Of a stretch of DNA of 64,000 bases, positions 1 through 12,257 are shown piece by piece. The notes under the pieces are model-generated. The model did not search any database, had not been told where the DNA came from, and saw nothing but the letters and a program-made list of their open reading frames with translations. Each line of letters begins with the position of its first letter. Positions within the stretch are counted from its first letter, which is position 1. Origin of the DNA: Selaginella tamariscina (Eukaryota; Streptophyta; Lycopodiopsida; Selaginellales; Selaginellaceae). Both the position numbers and the translations under genes were made by a program. The stretch spans positions 85,819 through 149,818 of the forward strand of contig PUQB01000607.1 of the NCBI GenBank assembly GCA_003024785.1, written 5' to 3'.

Positions 1-216
1 GCATACATGTGTCCAGCACGTGTGTGTAAGAGAGAATAGTCACATGTATGTGTGTCAAGAACACACACACACATTGACATACCATATGGGAGCCTTTGAA
101 CCGCATTTAAATCGATTTCCTCACTTTCAAGGTACCTTTAAACATAAAGAATATTAATGTATGTGCTTATAACCTCGTTTAATCTCTAATTAAATGAGGT
201 TAAGAAAATGTCTATA

Positions 217-3200
217 CCTCTTAAGACGGGCTAAAGCAGTGACCGCTTGGGAACCAGCCATAATGATTGAAGGAAATGCACGGAGAGGGTCCTGAAGAAT
301 TCTAAATGTAGCAATTGCGGTAAACACTCGTCCCGCTGTCAGTTCCTGAAAAAAAACAATACATATGTGTGTGTGCGGGCGTGTGCATGTGGGTGTGTGT
401 GTGTGCACACACATTCTATAATACCTTTCCAATAAGAACGCACATTCCGAAGGTAGCAACAGAGACAGCAAGAGGTGAAAGCCACAGAAAGAATATGCTG
501 GTGGCACCTATATACATGAGCTTCTTCAGATATGCCTGCTCATGCTCGCGAGCCTTCTCAACCTTCTTTAAGAACCATTCTTGCCACGCCTAATATACAC
601 ACATTACATATGGTGGTGCGTGCGTGTATATATATTATCTTACTTGCATCTTGATGATTTTCATGTTGGTTATAGCCTCATTTGTAGCCTTGATCCTCAC
701 ATCCTTACATGACATAATATCCTTCCAATATCGTTTCTGTCTCGAAGATATCAGCAGGCAAAACCCCATCAAAATCGTCATGCTCCCCAAACCTGTATCA
801 GTATGTAAATGATCATATACATACACACATACGTACATGTACACACATATGTATATAACACACGCACTTACCTGCAACAGTTGAAACTCCAATAATCTTG
901 AAAAGAATAACTAAAGCAATTATAATCTGTATAGGCATAATCCAAACATTGTGAAAATTAACCACAAAGTTCGCTATTTCTTCAACGTCCACGGACATGT
1001 AGTTTACAATCTGCCCGGTTCCATGCGTTCTTCGAGCCGAGTTCGATACCCGTAAACTCTTCCGAAACACCGCGGTAATTAGTGTAGACTTCACTGATAG
1101 AGATAACTTCCATGTAAAGAAATTCCTCTGCCTAAATAAAAACAGTATGTTTCTGTATATACGCAACACACGCACACACGCACACACGCACACGCACACC
1201 TTTCAGTGATTTCTTCAACGAGCTTCGCAAAGAGGAGTATGGACACAAGCTGCACACCTTCATACCAAATTCCATGTGGTTTTGCTGCAAAGTTTATAAA
1301 CTCTTCGATCATTAACGGACCGACGTACATTACGGCGAGCTTAACAACGTTAAGAAAGCCTGTGAAAATCACCTGTGATCACATAACAACTCACCTTAAT
1401 CTTATGTACGTGTATGTGTACATGTGTACACACACACACACACACCTGGGACAAGCGTGACTTAACCAAGGCCAACGCCACAGAGTTGTTGTTTTGTGCA
1501 TTAAAATTGCCTTCGAACATATTATATAAATATTCAGCTCGATCTTCAGGCATAAGTTGTGGGATATCCTCTATTTGTATCGTTCTTTTACTCCCCCTCT
1601 CAAGTAGCTTATCCTGAGTTTAGCTTAAATAATTTAATTGTAACTTAATATTACATAAGTTAAATAATTGTGAGGTTTAAATTTAACTAGAAGTTAATCG
1701 AGTTACAGATTTAATAACGTACCATCCATAAGAATAATGCTTTACTGAAAATGCCTGCCTTAGCATATTCCGTCACTGGTACGTCGTCACCGTCGCTTAA
1801 CAGCGGCTTGGTTAAGCCGTTAACTACTGTTAAAAATATATACATAAATACAAAACATACATACACGAACAAATACGTATATACATATAAAACAGATATG
1901 TCTTACACGTACACACACACACACACATATACACGTGCCTTCTTCTTCGATGTAAAGAATGTTCGTATGTCCACCAGGAGAAGCTATAGACATGCTAATG
2001 TGAAAACAAAAGCTGCAACCGAGATGAGGAAGTCGTGTATCGAACTCGGGACGTGCATGGTGAAGGAGACTACATAGAGGAGAATATCCACTGAAGATGC
2101 TATACATGTAGTTGTCCACCATACGTTAATTATACGCAAGTGAAAGTCCAGAGCATACCTTGATTAATAAGTTAAATATCACTTAGTTTAATTTATCATA
2201 AATATATTTTTTATATACTCAAGTTTACCTTTCCTCAAAGGCTAACACCACAAAACAAGCTGTACTTGATAAAGCTTGAGAAAATGAAAGTATCGTCCTG
2301 AACAATGTCATAATAAATTAATCTCTCCGTGTGTGTGTGTGTGGTGTGTGTGTGTGTGTGTGAACGTGAACGCATACCCGATTTGATGATGCTCTGAGAA
2401 AAAACTCCAAATAGTAAATACTGTGTGACACAGCCCAAACAATAAGGTGGCAAACTGAATAAATGCGAAACCCTTTGGCTTGAAAACCTTCTTCCTTCTC
2501 CCAGCATTACTAAATGCTCAATATATATCAGTGTGTCTGTGTGTGTGAAAGAATATCTAGACACACACACATACACACACACACACAAACACCTACACAC
2601 CTGAGACGTGACCAATGCTGGAAGAGAGAAACAAGTATCCCAATAAAAAATATGAAATGTATCCACGATAGTATGACGTGCCTTGGACACGTCGTATAGT
2701 TAGAAACTTAATCCACTGTAAACCTCCTTTTGGCCATAAACAGGTATCTTCCGAGCATAATATATGGCAAAGTGTAAAAAACTGAAACACAGAAAACATA
2801 TTAATCGCATGCTGCATGTGTGTAATGGTGCGTGTGCGTGTGCGTGTGCGTGTTATACACACATGTATTTAATTTACTGTTATCTAAACTACATACAATG
2901 ACGAAAAACTTCAATATGTTATCCACGTTGGTACAAATCACTATATCTTCATATTTAATGCACACACACACACACACATGTCATGTAAGTTAGAGAAAAT
3001 ACCTAATGAATGCGACAACATGGTGTCCGAGGAATATCTGGCTGCACTAAAAAATTAAATTAGATATTAATAATGATTTGTATACATTTAGTTATTAATT
3101 TATATAATTATATTGTGTGAAACAATTTAATTATACCTAACAAATGTACCTGAGAATAATAAAGGCTGTATATATGGGAAGACAATCTTAGCCTGCAGAA

Positions 3201-3560
3201 ACGAACTATGATGAACTCACGTGTGTGGGGGCGTGTGCGTGTGTGTGTACGCACACACATATTGAAAACACAATTAAACAAATTATATGTAAAAAGAAAC
3301 CGCTAAAACAGAATGTGCATTTGCAAAAAGAATTAAAAAGAAAAAGAAAAAGAAAATATATATGAAATTGATTAAAACCAAACCTTAATTATGCAGTTAA
3401 TCGATGGAATTCACAGCAGCTTATGACGAACGAAAAAAAGACCAAAAGAAACAACAATCCCTCGTTTTGTAAATTGAGAAGAGAGAAGAATATACCTTTA
3501 GTGAAGGAATATACTCTGCCACAATAACGACGTGTGAACACTGACAAGGCAATTTTCCAA
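217..3560 (-). CDS. ABCC-type (MRP) ABC transporter, 5' part only
   Basis: This is the N-terminal half of a full-size ABC transporter of subfamily C, which exports glutathione and other conjugates, usually across the vacuolar membrane. Translated minus-strand exons at about 217-345, 425-589, 644-792, 872-1131, 1200-1372, 1446-1613, 1723-1826, 1935-2158 and 2231-2304 have consistent GT-AG borders. They read in order into the linker (KAGIFSKALFLW) and first transmembrane domain (GTGQIVNYMSVDVEEIANF; FRILQDPLRAFPSIIMAG; VTALARLKRY). Further exons near 2374-2510 and 2590-2860 and short pieces to about 3560 look like the extra N-terminal membrane domain. Both nucleotide-binding domains would lie left of position 1. 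The 1935-2158 exon has an in-frame TAG at 1984-1986, so the gene may be damaged or that exon border is wrong. Introns carry TG/CA tracts. The start codon was not resolved. Confidence 0.72.
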
Positions 3561-4138
3561 ATGGAGAAAAGCGATTTAATGTGGTAGTTTAGTTATAATT
3601 TAATTAATAATTAAACTTTTGAAATTAAACTATATGTGGAAGGCATGTGAAACTTACAGAGCAATGATAGTGGAACATTCCATTATAAAATATTTTAAAC
3701 TTTTAAATTTATAAATAAAATATATTAATTTTCTAAATATGAATGTATAAATGTCAGCCAAAAAAAACTCTATGTTACTTTTAATATTATTATTGTTTGA
3801 TGTTTACAGCACGCACGCCTGTTTAGTTTTTTATTTATTTTAATCAAGAACGTCGTAATCACTTTGTGTGTGTTTTTAGGTGTGTGTGTTGTGTTTGTGT
3901 GTTTAGGTGTGTAACACATTGTGTGTTTGAAGAGTGGTGTGTGGATCTCTCTCTCTCTCACACACACAAACATTTTTTATTAAGCTACTAATTAAGCTTC
4001 TCAAAGTGTATGAACACAGGTACACATGCAGAAAACAACAGAAAATATAAACTAAATAAATTATAAAAAGGACTAATAATAAAAAAAATTATTTTCTATT
4101 ATGATCAAGTTAAAAAAATCGTATTTGAATAATAGTAT

Positions 4139-5728
4139 TTAATAAAATGTAGTGAGGAATGCTTTTAACCCTTTAAACCCATTAACCCTCTTTCAATAGA
4201 CTCCTTGAGTAATGAAGCTCTCTCTCTCATTTCCCGCCCTTTATCCCCTTCAATCAAATCCCTTATCCCCGTCTCCACGTCCCCCTTTCCCACGAATCCC
4301 AACTTCCCCTTTGGGTATCAGCCTCATCCCGATTCCCAGGTCATCACACACCACCTTTGCATTCAGGTTCTGATCAGCAAAAGACGGATACGTAAGCATT
4401 GGTACGCCGGCGGTGATGGCTTCTAGACAAGAATTCCACCCGCAGTGCGTGAGGAACCCCCCACAGACTTGTGCTCTAAAACCTCCACCTGAGGAGCCCA
4501 AGAAATGACAAGTCCCTCTCCTTTGTCCTCCCACGAATCCCTCAAGAAACCCCCTGGAATCCCACGGATAAGACCCTCACGCACAACCCACAAGAAGTAC
4601 TCCCGCTCGCTTCTATCCCATCTGCGATGCTCCTGATCGCCTCAAATGTGAACTCACACAGGCTTCCAAAAGATACATAGATTACCGAAGAATTCTCCCT
4701 GCAGTGGAGCCAGTTATGCAGTCGCGGTTTTGAACCCACAGGCCGACCGCAGAAGTTGCTCTTCTTTAAAAGGGGACCGATCAGGATTGTGTGCGGGATT
4801 ATCTCACGGACTGCACTCAGCGTGGCTCCCTCGAGTTGTTCGCACGAGTTGACAAGTGCAAGTTTGGATTGCTTGAAGAAGTCGAGCACAATGTAAGCTA
4901 AGGAGAAGCTAGGGTCCCTTGGATCTTCCTTGTGTACCGAGAGTGGTAGATCTGTTACTTGTACGTCTGTGAGACCAGGTATGTCCTCCACCACGCACTC
5001 GTTAAATTTGCCACCTGGTATATAATTATAACAAGATTTAGGGTTAGGGATTCGACTGCAGCTAGAGACAAATACAGATCGACCTTCTATTTTATAATTT
5101 ATGCTATGTGAGTGTGTGATGCTGCATATCTACTGGCACCTTTCGTTTGAATTATATATTTACTGGGCACCTTTGTTTTATGAGATATACCTTTGAGTGG
5201 AATGTAGCCTTTGTCGAAGAGGAGGCGGAGATTGAGATAAACTAAAAGAAAAGCAGCAGATGAGGACCAGAGTCCTACAAATGGTACTCCCAGTTCCGCA
5301 CACAATGGCGGAATCCACAGGCAAGTGCTGTCTGCAATTATACAAGACGCCCTGGGGATATCCTCATTCTCTTGTTGCAGCAAGTTCTTCAATGGATCTA
5401 TCATCTTCATATTCCACTCCAACGCAGTGTAGACAGCATCTAAATTACCACGCCAGTTGCCATTTCCATCAATCCATTCGCCACTCTTGTTGCGAGGTAC
5501 GCCTTCGTCTGGTAAACCCACAATACGGAGCTCCGAGGAGGTTTTAAGGTTGTCAAGGTACCACTTGTTTTGTGATTCAAGAAGGACCTCCTTGTGAGAA
5601 TCGAATGTAACAAAGGAGACTATCATGTTATCCATCGTGCTCAATATTTTGTGAATCAAATGTAACATTGGAGCAATATGGCCTTGAAGTGGGAAAGGAA
5701 GCGCAACTATATGGACCCTGTTTTTCAT
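4139..5728 (-). pseudogene. Family-1 UDP-glycosyltransferase, copy 1, frameshifted
   Basis: This is the duplicate of the UGT at 8565-10168. Exon 1 (5728-5191) is open and starts MKNRVHIVALPFPLQGHIAP. It ends at the same donor as copy 2 (CTCAAAG, then GTATAT), and exon 2 starts at 5014. Exon 2 has small deletions relative to copy 2: two bases near 4750, one near 4707, one near 4603, and others in C-runs near 4457, 4510 and 4550. The sugar-donor PSPG box is therefore split over several frames. The C-terminal end is also out of frame, with two bases missing near 4310. As read, it cannot make a full-length enzyme. Because most of the differences are in homopolymers, sequencing error in this copy is an alternative to true decay. 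Confidence 0.8.
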
Positions 5729-6505
5729 ATCTTTTTTAAGTTTTAGAGATAACTATGTATTGAAATTATATAGCAGTTTTAAAGAAATATGTTATGTATA
5801 CAAACAAAATTCTATGATTGGATTGAACGATGCTCGCTCGGGTTATCCAGTGCCATGTGTCTGCATAGGAGCTGCTTAAAAGGAATCGTCTTATTAGATA
5901 TGTTAAAATATATTTAATGCAGCATCTAATATATTATTTAGCATTAAAAATTAATTTATGGATTTGAACTTTATTAAATAACAAATGTGTAGTTAATTTA
6001 AAATTCATTTAAATAAAGAGCAAAACCACATTCTTATCCATGTAAGGATTAGTTTGGATCGGACAATTTTGATAATAATTAATTTGCCTTTCAAAAATTA
6101 ATCCTGAATTTTTTTATAGATAAATAAGTTTTTTCATGAAACAAAAAATTATCTTAATAATGCGACTCTTAAAAAAATATTCTCATAATCCTTAATAGTT
6201 AATCAAAACTTGTATCTCTAAAGACATTCACACACACACACACACACACCACGCACAGACATACACATACAACACGCACGTTATGCATTGTATTTTCACA
6301 CACAAAAGTTTATAAAATATGTGATTATTATATTATAAATAACAAGACAAAAGTGTATATATATATATAAATAATTTTATTTATAACAGACATATTTGCG
6401 TTTTAATATGCAATTGATTCGTTTAAAAAATTACACCAAACTTAGTATATCTTTACTATCCGTACATATGTACGGACATACTAGGGTTCCTCGGAGAATG
6501 TAGGA

Positions 6506-6532
6506 ATGCGCAGAACAGCATCACAGGTACTT

Positions 6533-6590
<58 letters not shown>

Positions 6591-7085
6591 ACGCACAGGT
6601 ACCTCGGGAGCTTCTTAAGTTTCTGGATACATCCTCTGCATTTTCTTATTCATCGGTCGAGGAAGATTTGTGCAGATTTCAGCAGCATCTTACCCCCACA
6701 ACAGTCGGCATTGTTCTCAATAATCTTCGCAATTCTGAGCTTGCCAAGTTCTTTTTCGATTGGGCCTCCAATCAGCCTGGTAATTATGGTTGTGATGTAT
6801 ACATATATATATGTATGCTTATATATAGGCAGACATGTTTAGATACAGCTGGTTTTGGTAAATATATAGTACTCAAATGCAGGTGTTTGAATATGTACAC
6901 TTATATAGAGCATATACCCGCAACTATACACATACAAGCACATCATACAAAGAAATATTCATACACGAATATGTATATGTAATATTATAGTACACAAATA
7001 CCTGTATATCTACCTATGTACGAGAGAGAGAGAGATGTCTATACATGCAATGGGATTTATAGCATATATACCTACACACACAACA
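6506..7085 (+). pseudogene. PPR gene 5' fragment (duplication copy 1)
   Basis: This fragment holds only the first two exons of a PPR gene. Exon 1 is ATG at 6506 plus a few codons and ends at CACAG/GTAC. A short intron made of (CT)n(CA)n follows. Exon 2 begins about 6599 (VPRELLKFLDTSSAF) and runs to the donor after ASNQPG near 6780. The downstream intron then enters CA repeats, where the tandem duplication ends, so all PPR repeat exons are missing. It still has the exon-2 splice donor that the longer copy (11695-15442) has lost. Confidence 0.75.
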
Positions 7086-7099
7086 CACACACACACACA

Positions 7100-7318
7100 T
7101 AGAGGAGAATATTCACTGAAGATGCTATACATGTAGTTCTCCACTATACGTTAATTATACGCAAGTGAAAGTCCAGAGCATACCTTGATTAATAATTTAA
7201 ATATCACTTAGTTTAATTTATCATAAATATATTTCTTATATACTTAAGTTTACCTTTCCTCAACAAAACAAGCTGTACTTGATAAAGCTTGAGAAAATGA
7301 AAGTATCGTCCACTCTCT

Positions 7319-7356
<38 letters not shown>

Positions 7357-7850
7357 GAACGTGAATGCATACCCGATTTCTGTCCAAATAGGAATACTGT
7401 GTGACACAGCCCAAACAATAAGGTGGCAAACTGAATAAATTGAAACCCTTTGGCTTGAAAACCTTCTCTTCTCCCAGCATTACTAAATGCTCAATATATA
7501 TTAGTGTGTGTGTGTGTGTGAAAGAATATCTAGACACACACACACACACCTACACCCTGAGATGTGACCAATGCTGGAAGAGAGAAACAAGTATCCCAAT
7601 AAAAAATATGAAATGTAACCATGATAATATGACGTGCCTTGGACATGGTCGTATAGTTAGAAACTTAATCCACTGTAAACCTCCTTTTGCCATAAACAGG
7701 TATCTTCCGAGCATAATATATGGCAAAGTGTAAAAACTGAACATAGAAAACATATTAATCGCATGCTGCATGTGTGTAATGGTGCGTGTGCGTGTGCGTG
7801 TGTGTGTTATACACACATGTATTTAATTTACTGTGCTTAAAAAGTATTCA
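7100..7850 (-). pseudogene. ABCC transporter fragment (duplication copy 2)
   Basis: This is a copy of the ABCC N-terminal exons corresponding to 2074-2880. The exon ending in FEER, the membrane exon with FSLPPYCLGCVTQY and the exon with GGLQWIKFLTIR are recognisable on the minus strand. It is cut on its 3' side by the duplication junction and on its 5' side by a deletion that removed the first exons and presumably the promoter. It encodes no complete transmembrane or nucleotide-binding domain, and no function is expected. Confidence 0.75.
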
Positions 7851-8564
7851 AGTTATATCTAAACTACATACAAAGATGAAAAACCTCAATATATTATCCA
7901 CGTGGAAGAAATAAAATAAATAACGTTTACAAATCACAATAAAATAAATAACGTTTACAAATGTGGTAGTTTAGTTAAAATTTAATTAATAATTAAACTT
8001 TTGAAATCAAACTATACGTGGAAGGCATGTGAAACTTACAGAGCAATGATATCCATTATAAAATATTCTAAACTTTTAAATTTATAAATATAATATATTA
8101 ATTTTCTAAATATGAATGTATAAATGTCAGCCAAAAAAAACTCTATGTTACTTTTAATATTATTATTGTTTGATGTTTACAGCACGCACGCCTGTTTGTT
8201 TTTTATTTATTTTAATCAAGAACGTCGTAATCACTTTGGTGTGTGTGTGTGTTTAAGTGTGTAAACACATTGTGTGTTTGAAGAGTGGTGTGTGGATCTC
8301 TCTCTCTCACACACACATTTTAGTGTATATAATAGATATGTAAATATATAGGTAAATAAATAATCAAGTATGTTGGTGGTACTCTTGAAATTAATTAATA
8401 AGCTACTAATTAAGTAAAAAATATCTTTCAAGGAAAGTTACATACAGATTGCGGGTGAAACAACAGAAATTATAAACTAAATAATTTATAAAAAGGACTA
8501 TAATAATAAAGAAATTTATTTTATTATGATCAAGTTAAGAAAAATCATATTTGAATAATAATAT

Positions 8565-10168
8565 TTAATAAAATATAGTGAGGAATGCTTTTAACTCTTT
8601 AAACCCATGACACCCTGTTTCAACAGACTCCTTGAGTAATAAAGCTCTCTCTCTCATTTCCCGCCCTTTATCCCCTTCAATCAAATCCCTTATCCCCGTC
8701 TCCACGTCCCCCTTTCCCACGAATCACCCAACTTCCCCTTTGGGTATCAGCCTCATCCCGATTCCCAGGTCATCACACACCACCTTTGCATTCAGGTTCT
8801 GATCACCAGAAGACGGATACGTAAGCATTGGTACGCCGGCGGTGATGGCTTCTAGACAAGAATTCCACCCGCAGTGCGTGAGGAACCCCACCACAGACTT
8901 GTGCTCTAAAACCTCCACCTGAGGAGCCCAAGAAATGACAAGTCCCCTCTCCTTTGTCCTCCCCACGAATCCCTCAAAGAAATCCCTTGGAATCCCACGG
9001 ATAAGACCCTCACGCACAACCCACAAGAAGTACTTCCCACTCGCTTCTATCCCATCTGCGATGCTCCTGATCGCCTCAAATGTGAACTCACACAGGCTTC
9101 CAAAAGATACATAGATTACTGAAGAATTCTCCCTGCAGTGGAGCCAGTCTATGCAGTCGCGGTTTTGAACCCACAGGCCGACCGCAGAAGAGTTGCTCTT
9201 CTTTAAAAGGGGACCGATCAGGATTGTGTGCGGGATTATCTCACGGACTGCACTCAGCGTGGCTCCCTCGAGTTGTTCGCACGAGTTGACAAGTGCAAGT
9301 TTGGATTGCTTGAAGAAGTCGAGCACAATGTAAGATAAGGAGAAGCCAGGGTCCCTTGGATTTTCCTTGTGTACCGAGAGTGGTAGATCTGTTACTTGTA
9401 CGTCTGTGAGACCAGGTATGTCCTCCACCACGCACTCGTTAAATTTGCCACCTGGTATATAATTATAAACAAGATTTAGGGTTAGGGATTCGACTGCAGC
9501 TAGAGACAAATACAGATCGACCTTCTATTTTATAATTTATGCTATGTGAGTGTGTGATGCTGCATATCTACTAGGCATCTTTCGTTTTGAATTATATATC
9601 TACTGGGCACCTTTGTTTTATGAGATATACCTTTGAGTGGAATGTAGCCTTTGTCGAAGAGGAGGCGGAGATTAAGATAAACTACAAGAAAAGCAGCAGA
9701 TGAGGACCAGAGCCCCATAAATGGTACTCCCAGTTCCGCACATAATGGTGGAATCCACAGGCAAAGGCTGTCTGCAATTATACAAGACGCCCTGGGGATA
9801 TCCTCATTCTCTTGTTGCAGCAAGTTCTTCAATGGATCTATCATCTTCATATTCCACTCGAGTGCAGTGTAGACAGCATCTGAATTACCACGCCAGTTGC
9901 CATTTTCATCGATCCATTCGCCACTCTTGTTGCGAGGTACGCCCTCGTCTGGTAAACCCACAATACGGAGCTCCGAGGAGGTTTTAAAGTTGTCAAGGTA
10001 CCACTTGTTTTGTGATTCAAGGAGGACCTCCTTGTGAGAATCGAATGTAACAAAGGAGACTATCATGTTATCCATCATGCACAATATTTTGTGAATCAAA
10101 TGTAACATTGGAGCAATATGGCCTTGAAGTGGGAAAGGAAGCGCAACTATATGGACCCTGTTTTTCAT
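8565..10168 (-). CDS. Family-1 UDP-glycosyltransferase, copy 2, with in-frame TGA
   Basis: This enzyme would transfer sugar from a UDP-sugar to a small molecule in the cytosol (GT1 family). Exon 1 is 10168-9631 and begins MKNRVHIVALPFPLQGHIAP with the usual N-terminal His. The intron is 9630-9452 (GTATAT...CCAG). Exon 2 runs 9451-8565 to TAA. The joined frame is 475 codons, a normal UGT length. The PSPG box is complete: WAPQ, HCGWNS, then [10 protein letters not shown] and a final DQ. One TGA at 8724-8726 (codon 422) interrupts the frame, yet the frame continues with typical C-terminal sequence ([20 protein letters not shown]) to the stop at 8565-8567. Without readthrough the product lacks its last 53 residues. 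Copy 1 has a two-base loss at the same spot. This is a single substitution away from intact and is probably a recent nonsense change. Confidence 0.82.
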
Positions 10169-10436
10169 ATCTTTTTAAGTTCTAGAGATAACTATGTATT
10201 GAAATTATATAGCAGTTTTAAGGAAATATGTTATGTATATAAACAAAATTATTGAACAATGCTCGCTCGGGTTATCCAGTGCCATGTGTCTGCATGCTGC
10301 TTATTAGGTATGTTAAAATATATTTAATGCTGCATCTGATTTATTAGACAGCAGTAAAATTTAATTTATGAATTCGATTTTATTAAATAACAAATGTTTT
10401 ATGTCTGTAATTAATTTAAAATGCATTTAAATTAAA

Positions 10437-10640
10437 GACCACGACTCCATTTAAGTATTGTGGTTTGGATGGGGCAGCTTTGATAATAATTAATTTGCCT
10501 TTCAGTGAGGTAATCCTGGAATTTTTTTTATTAAAAGACCACGACCGCATACTTATCTTTATAAGGATTGGTTTGGATAGGACAACTTTGTAATGATTAA
10601 TTTGCATTTCAGTGAGGTAATCCTGGAATTTTTCATAGAT
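10437..10640. repeat. Tandem duplication of about 100 bp
   Basis: Two adjacent copies share GACCACGAC at the start and CAGTGAGGTAATCCTGGAAT near the end. The equivalent place in duplication copy 1 (about 6017-6120) has a single copy, so this arose after the segmental duplication. Non-coding. Confidence 0.6.
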
Positions 10641-10908
10641 AAATAATTTTTTTTTTAATAATGCGACTCTCATAAAAAATTCTCAAGATAATCATAATCC
10701 TTAATGGTCAACCAAAACTTGTATCTCTATATAGACATTCACACACACGCACACGCACAGACATACACATACAACACACACGTTATGGGATCGACACATT
10801 GTATTTTCAAACACTAGTTAAAATATATTATTAAATTATATATATTATATAATAAATAATTTTATTTATGACAGACATATTTACTTTTTAATATGCAATT
10901 GATTCGTA

Positions 10909-11618
10909 CACCCACCAAGAATTAAATTAGGAATATCACATTAATAATTAAATCTAATTTATTAATTTAATTACATTTCATTTCCACTAATTTAATTTAA
11001 TTGAAATAATTAGGGCATGAGAATAGAATTAATTTAATTAGTTAATTACATTTCAAATATTAATAAATTAAGTTCACCCACCAACTCCAAATGCTAAATA
11101 TTAAATAAATTAATTTTAAATATGCAATCCATTAATTTCATCAGGCTGAGGTTGAACTTTGTTGTCATCATCTTCTTATTCAGTTGTAACTGGGCCTTGA
11201 GGTTCAGGAATATCACTTTAAGCCTTGAGTTTCCTCCTCCTTTTTCAAATGTACTAGTAAGAAAATCTCTTCGTTCCAATTAGGCTACCGGTTGTGCTTT
11301 TCTACTGAAAAAATATGTGTATAATGCAGTCCATACAACCTCATGCTCATGGATCCATAGCTGTCACACCCAAAACCCTAATTAAATTAATGATACTGAC
11401 TGAGTTCAATTAAAAAATTAAGGATTGAACTAATTTAATTAAATTCATTCAATTAAAAAATTGTAATGAACTTAATTGAAAAGAATATTTAATAGGAATG
11501 ATTTTTAATTAAATTAAGATAATTAAATTAAGCTGATTAAATTGGAACTTAATTAGGCTGATTAAAATGTCAATTAAAAAATTAATTGAAATTAGGCTAA
11601 TTTAATTGTTGGTGGGCG
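10909..11618. mobile_element. MITE-like insertion with terminal inverted repeats
   Basis: This is an AT-rich insertion of about 0.7 kb in the second duplication copy. The first copy has only about 60 bp between the same flanking sequences. The ends are inverted repeats: the left reads CACCCACCAAGAATTAAATT and the right, reverse-complemented, reads CGCCCACCAACAATTAAATT. The interior is rich in TTAATTAA and has no convincing gene; a 61-codon frame at 11094-11279 is unrecognised. No clean target-site duplication is visible. Confidence 0.55.
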
Positions 11619-11694
11619 TCTTCCTTAAATCTTAGGATATACATACTAAGACATACTCTGTTTTTCTTACTAGGGTTCCTCGGAGAATGTAGGC

Positions 11695-11728
11695 ATGCGC
11701 AGGGCAGCACAGCCGATGTCACAGGTAC

Positions 11729-11767
<39 letters not shown>

Positions 11768-12205
11768 ACGCACGCACGCACGCACGCACACGCACAGGTA
11801 CCTCGGGAGCTTCTTAAGTTTCTGGATACATCCTCTGCATCTTCTTATTCATCGCTCGAGGAAGATTTGCGCAGATTTCAGCAGCAGCTTACCCCACAAC
11901 AGTCGGCATTGTTCTTAATAATCTTCGCAATTCTGAGCTTGCCAAGTTCTTTTTCGATTGGGCCTCCAATCTTATGGTTGTGATGTATACATATATATAT
12001 GTATGCTTATATATAGACAGACATGTTTAGATACAGCTGGTTTTGGTAAATATATAGTACTCAAATGCAGGTGTTTGAATATGTACACATATATAGAGCA
12101 TATACCCGCAACTATACACATACAAGCACATCATACAAAGAAATATTCATACACGAATATGTATATGTAATATTATAGTACACAAATACCTGCATATCTA
12201 CTTAT

Positions 12206-12257
<52 letters not shown>

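Larger units (their letters stand above)
2074..7085. repeat. Tandem segmental duplication, copy 1
   Basis: This copy of the ABCC 5' end, UGT and PPR 5' end matches 7100-12290 over nearly its whole length. The left border lies inside an ABCC exon (sequence after CATAGAGGAGAATAT). The right border lies in a CA microsatellite within a PPR intron. It retains about 640 bp (2940-3577) that copy 2 has lost, and it lacks the MITE-like insertion and the extra 100-bp tandem repeat found in copy 2. Confidence 0.85.

Noticed and set aside
8724-8726. Selenocysteine or programmed readthrough at the UGT TGA
   Set aside because: Land plants lack the selenocysteine system, and the other in-frame TGAs in the window look mutational; a simple nonsense change is more economical.
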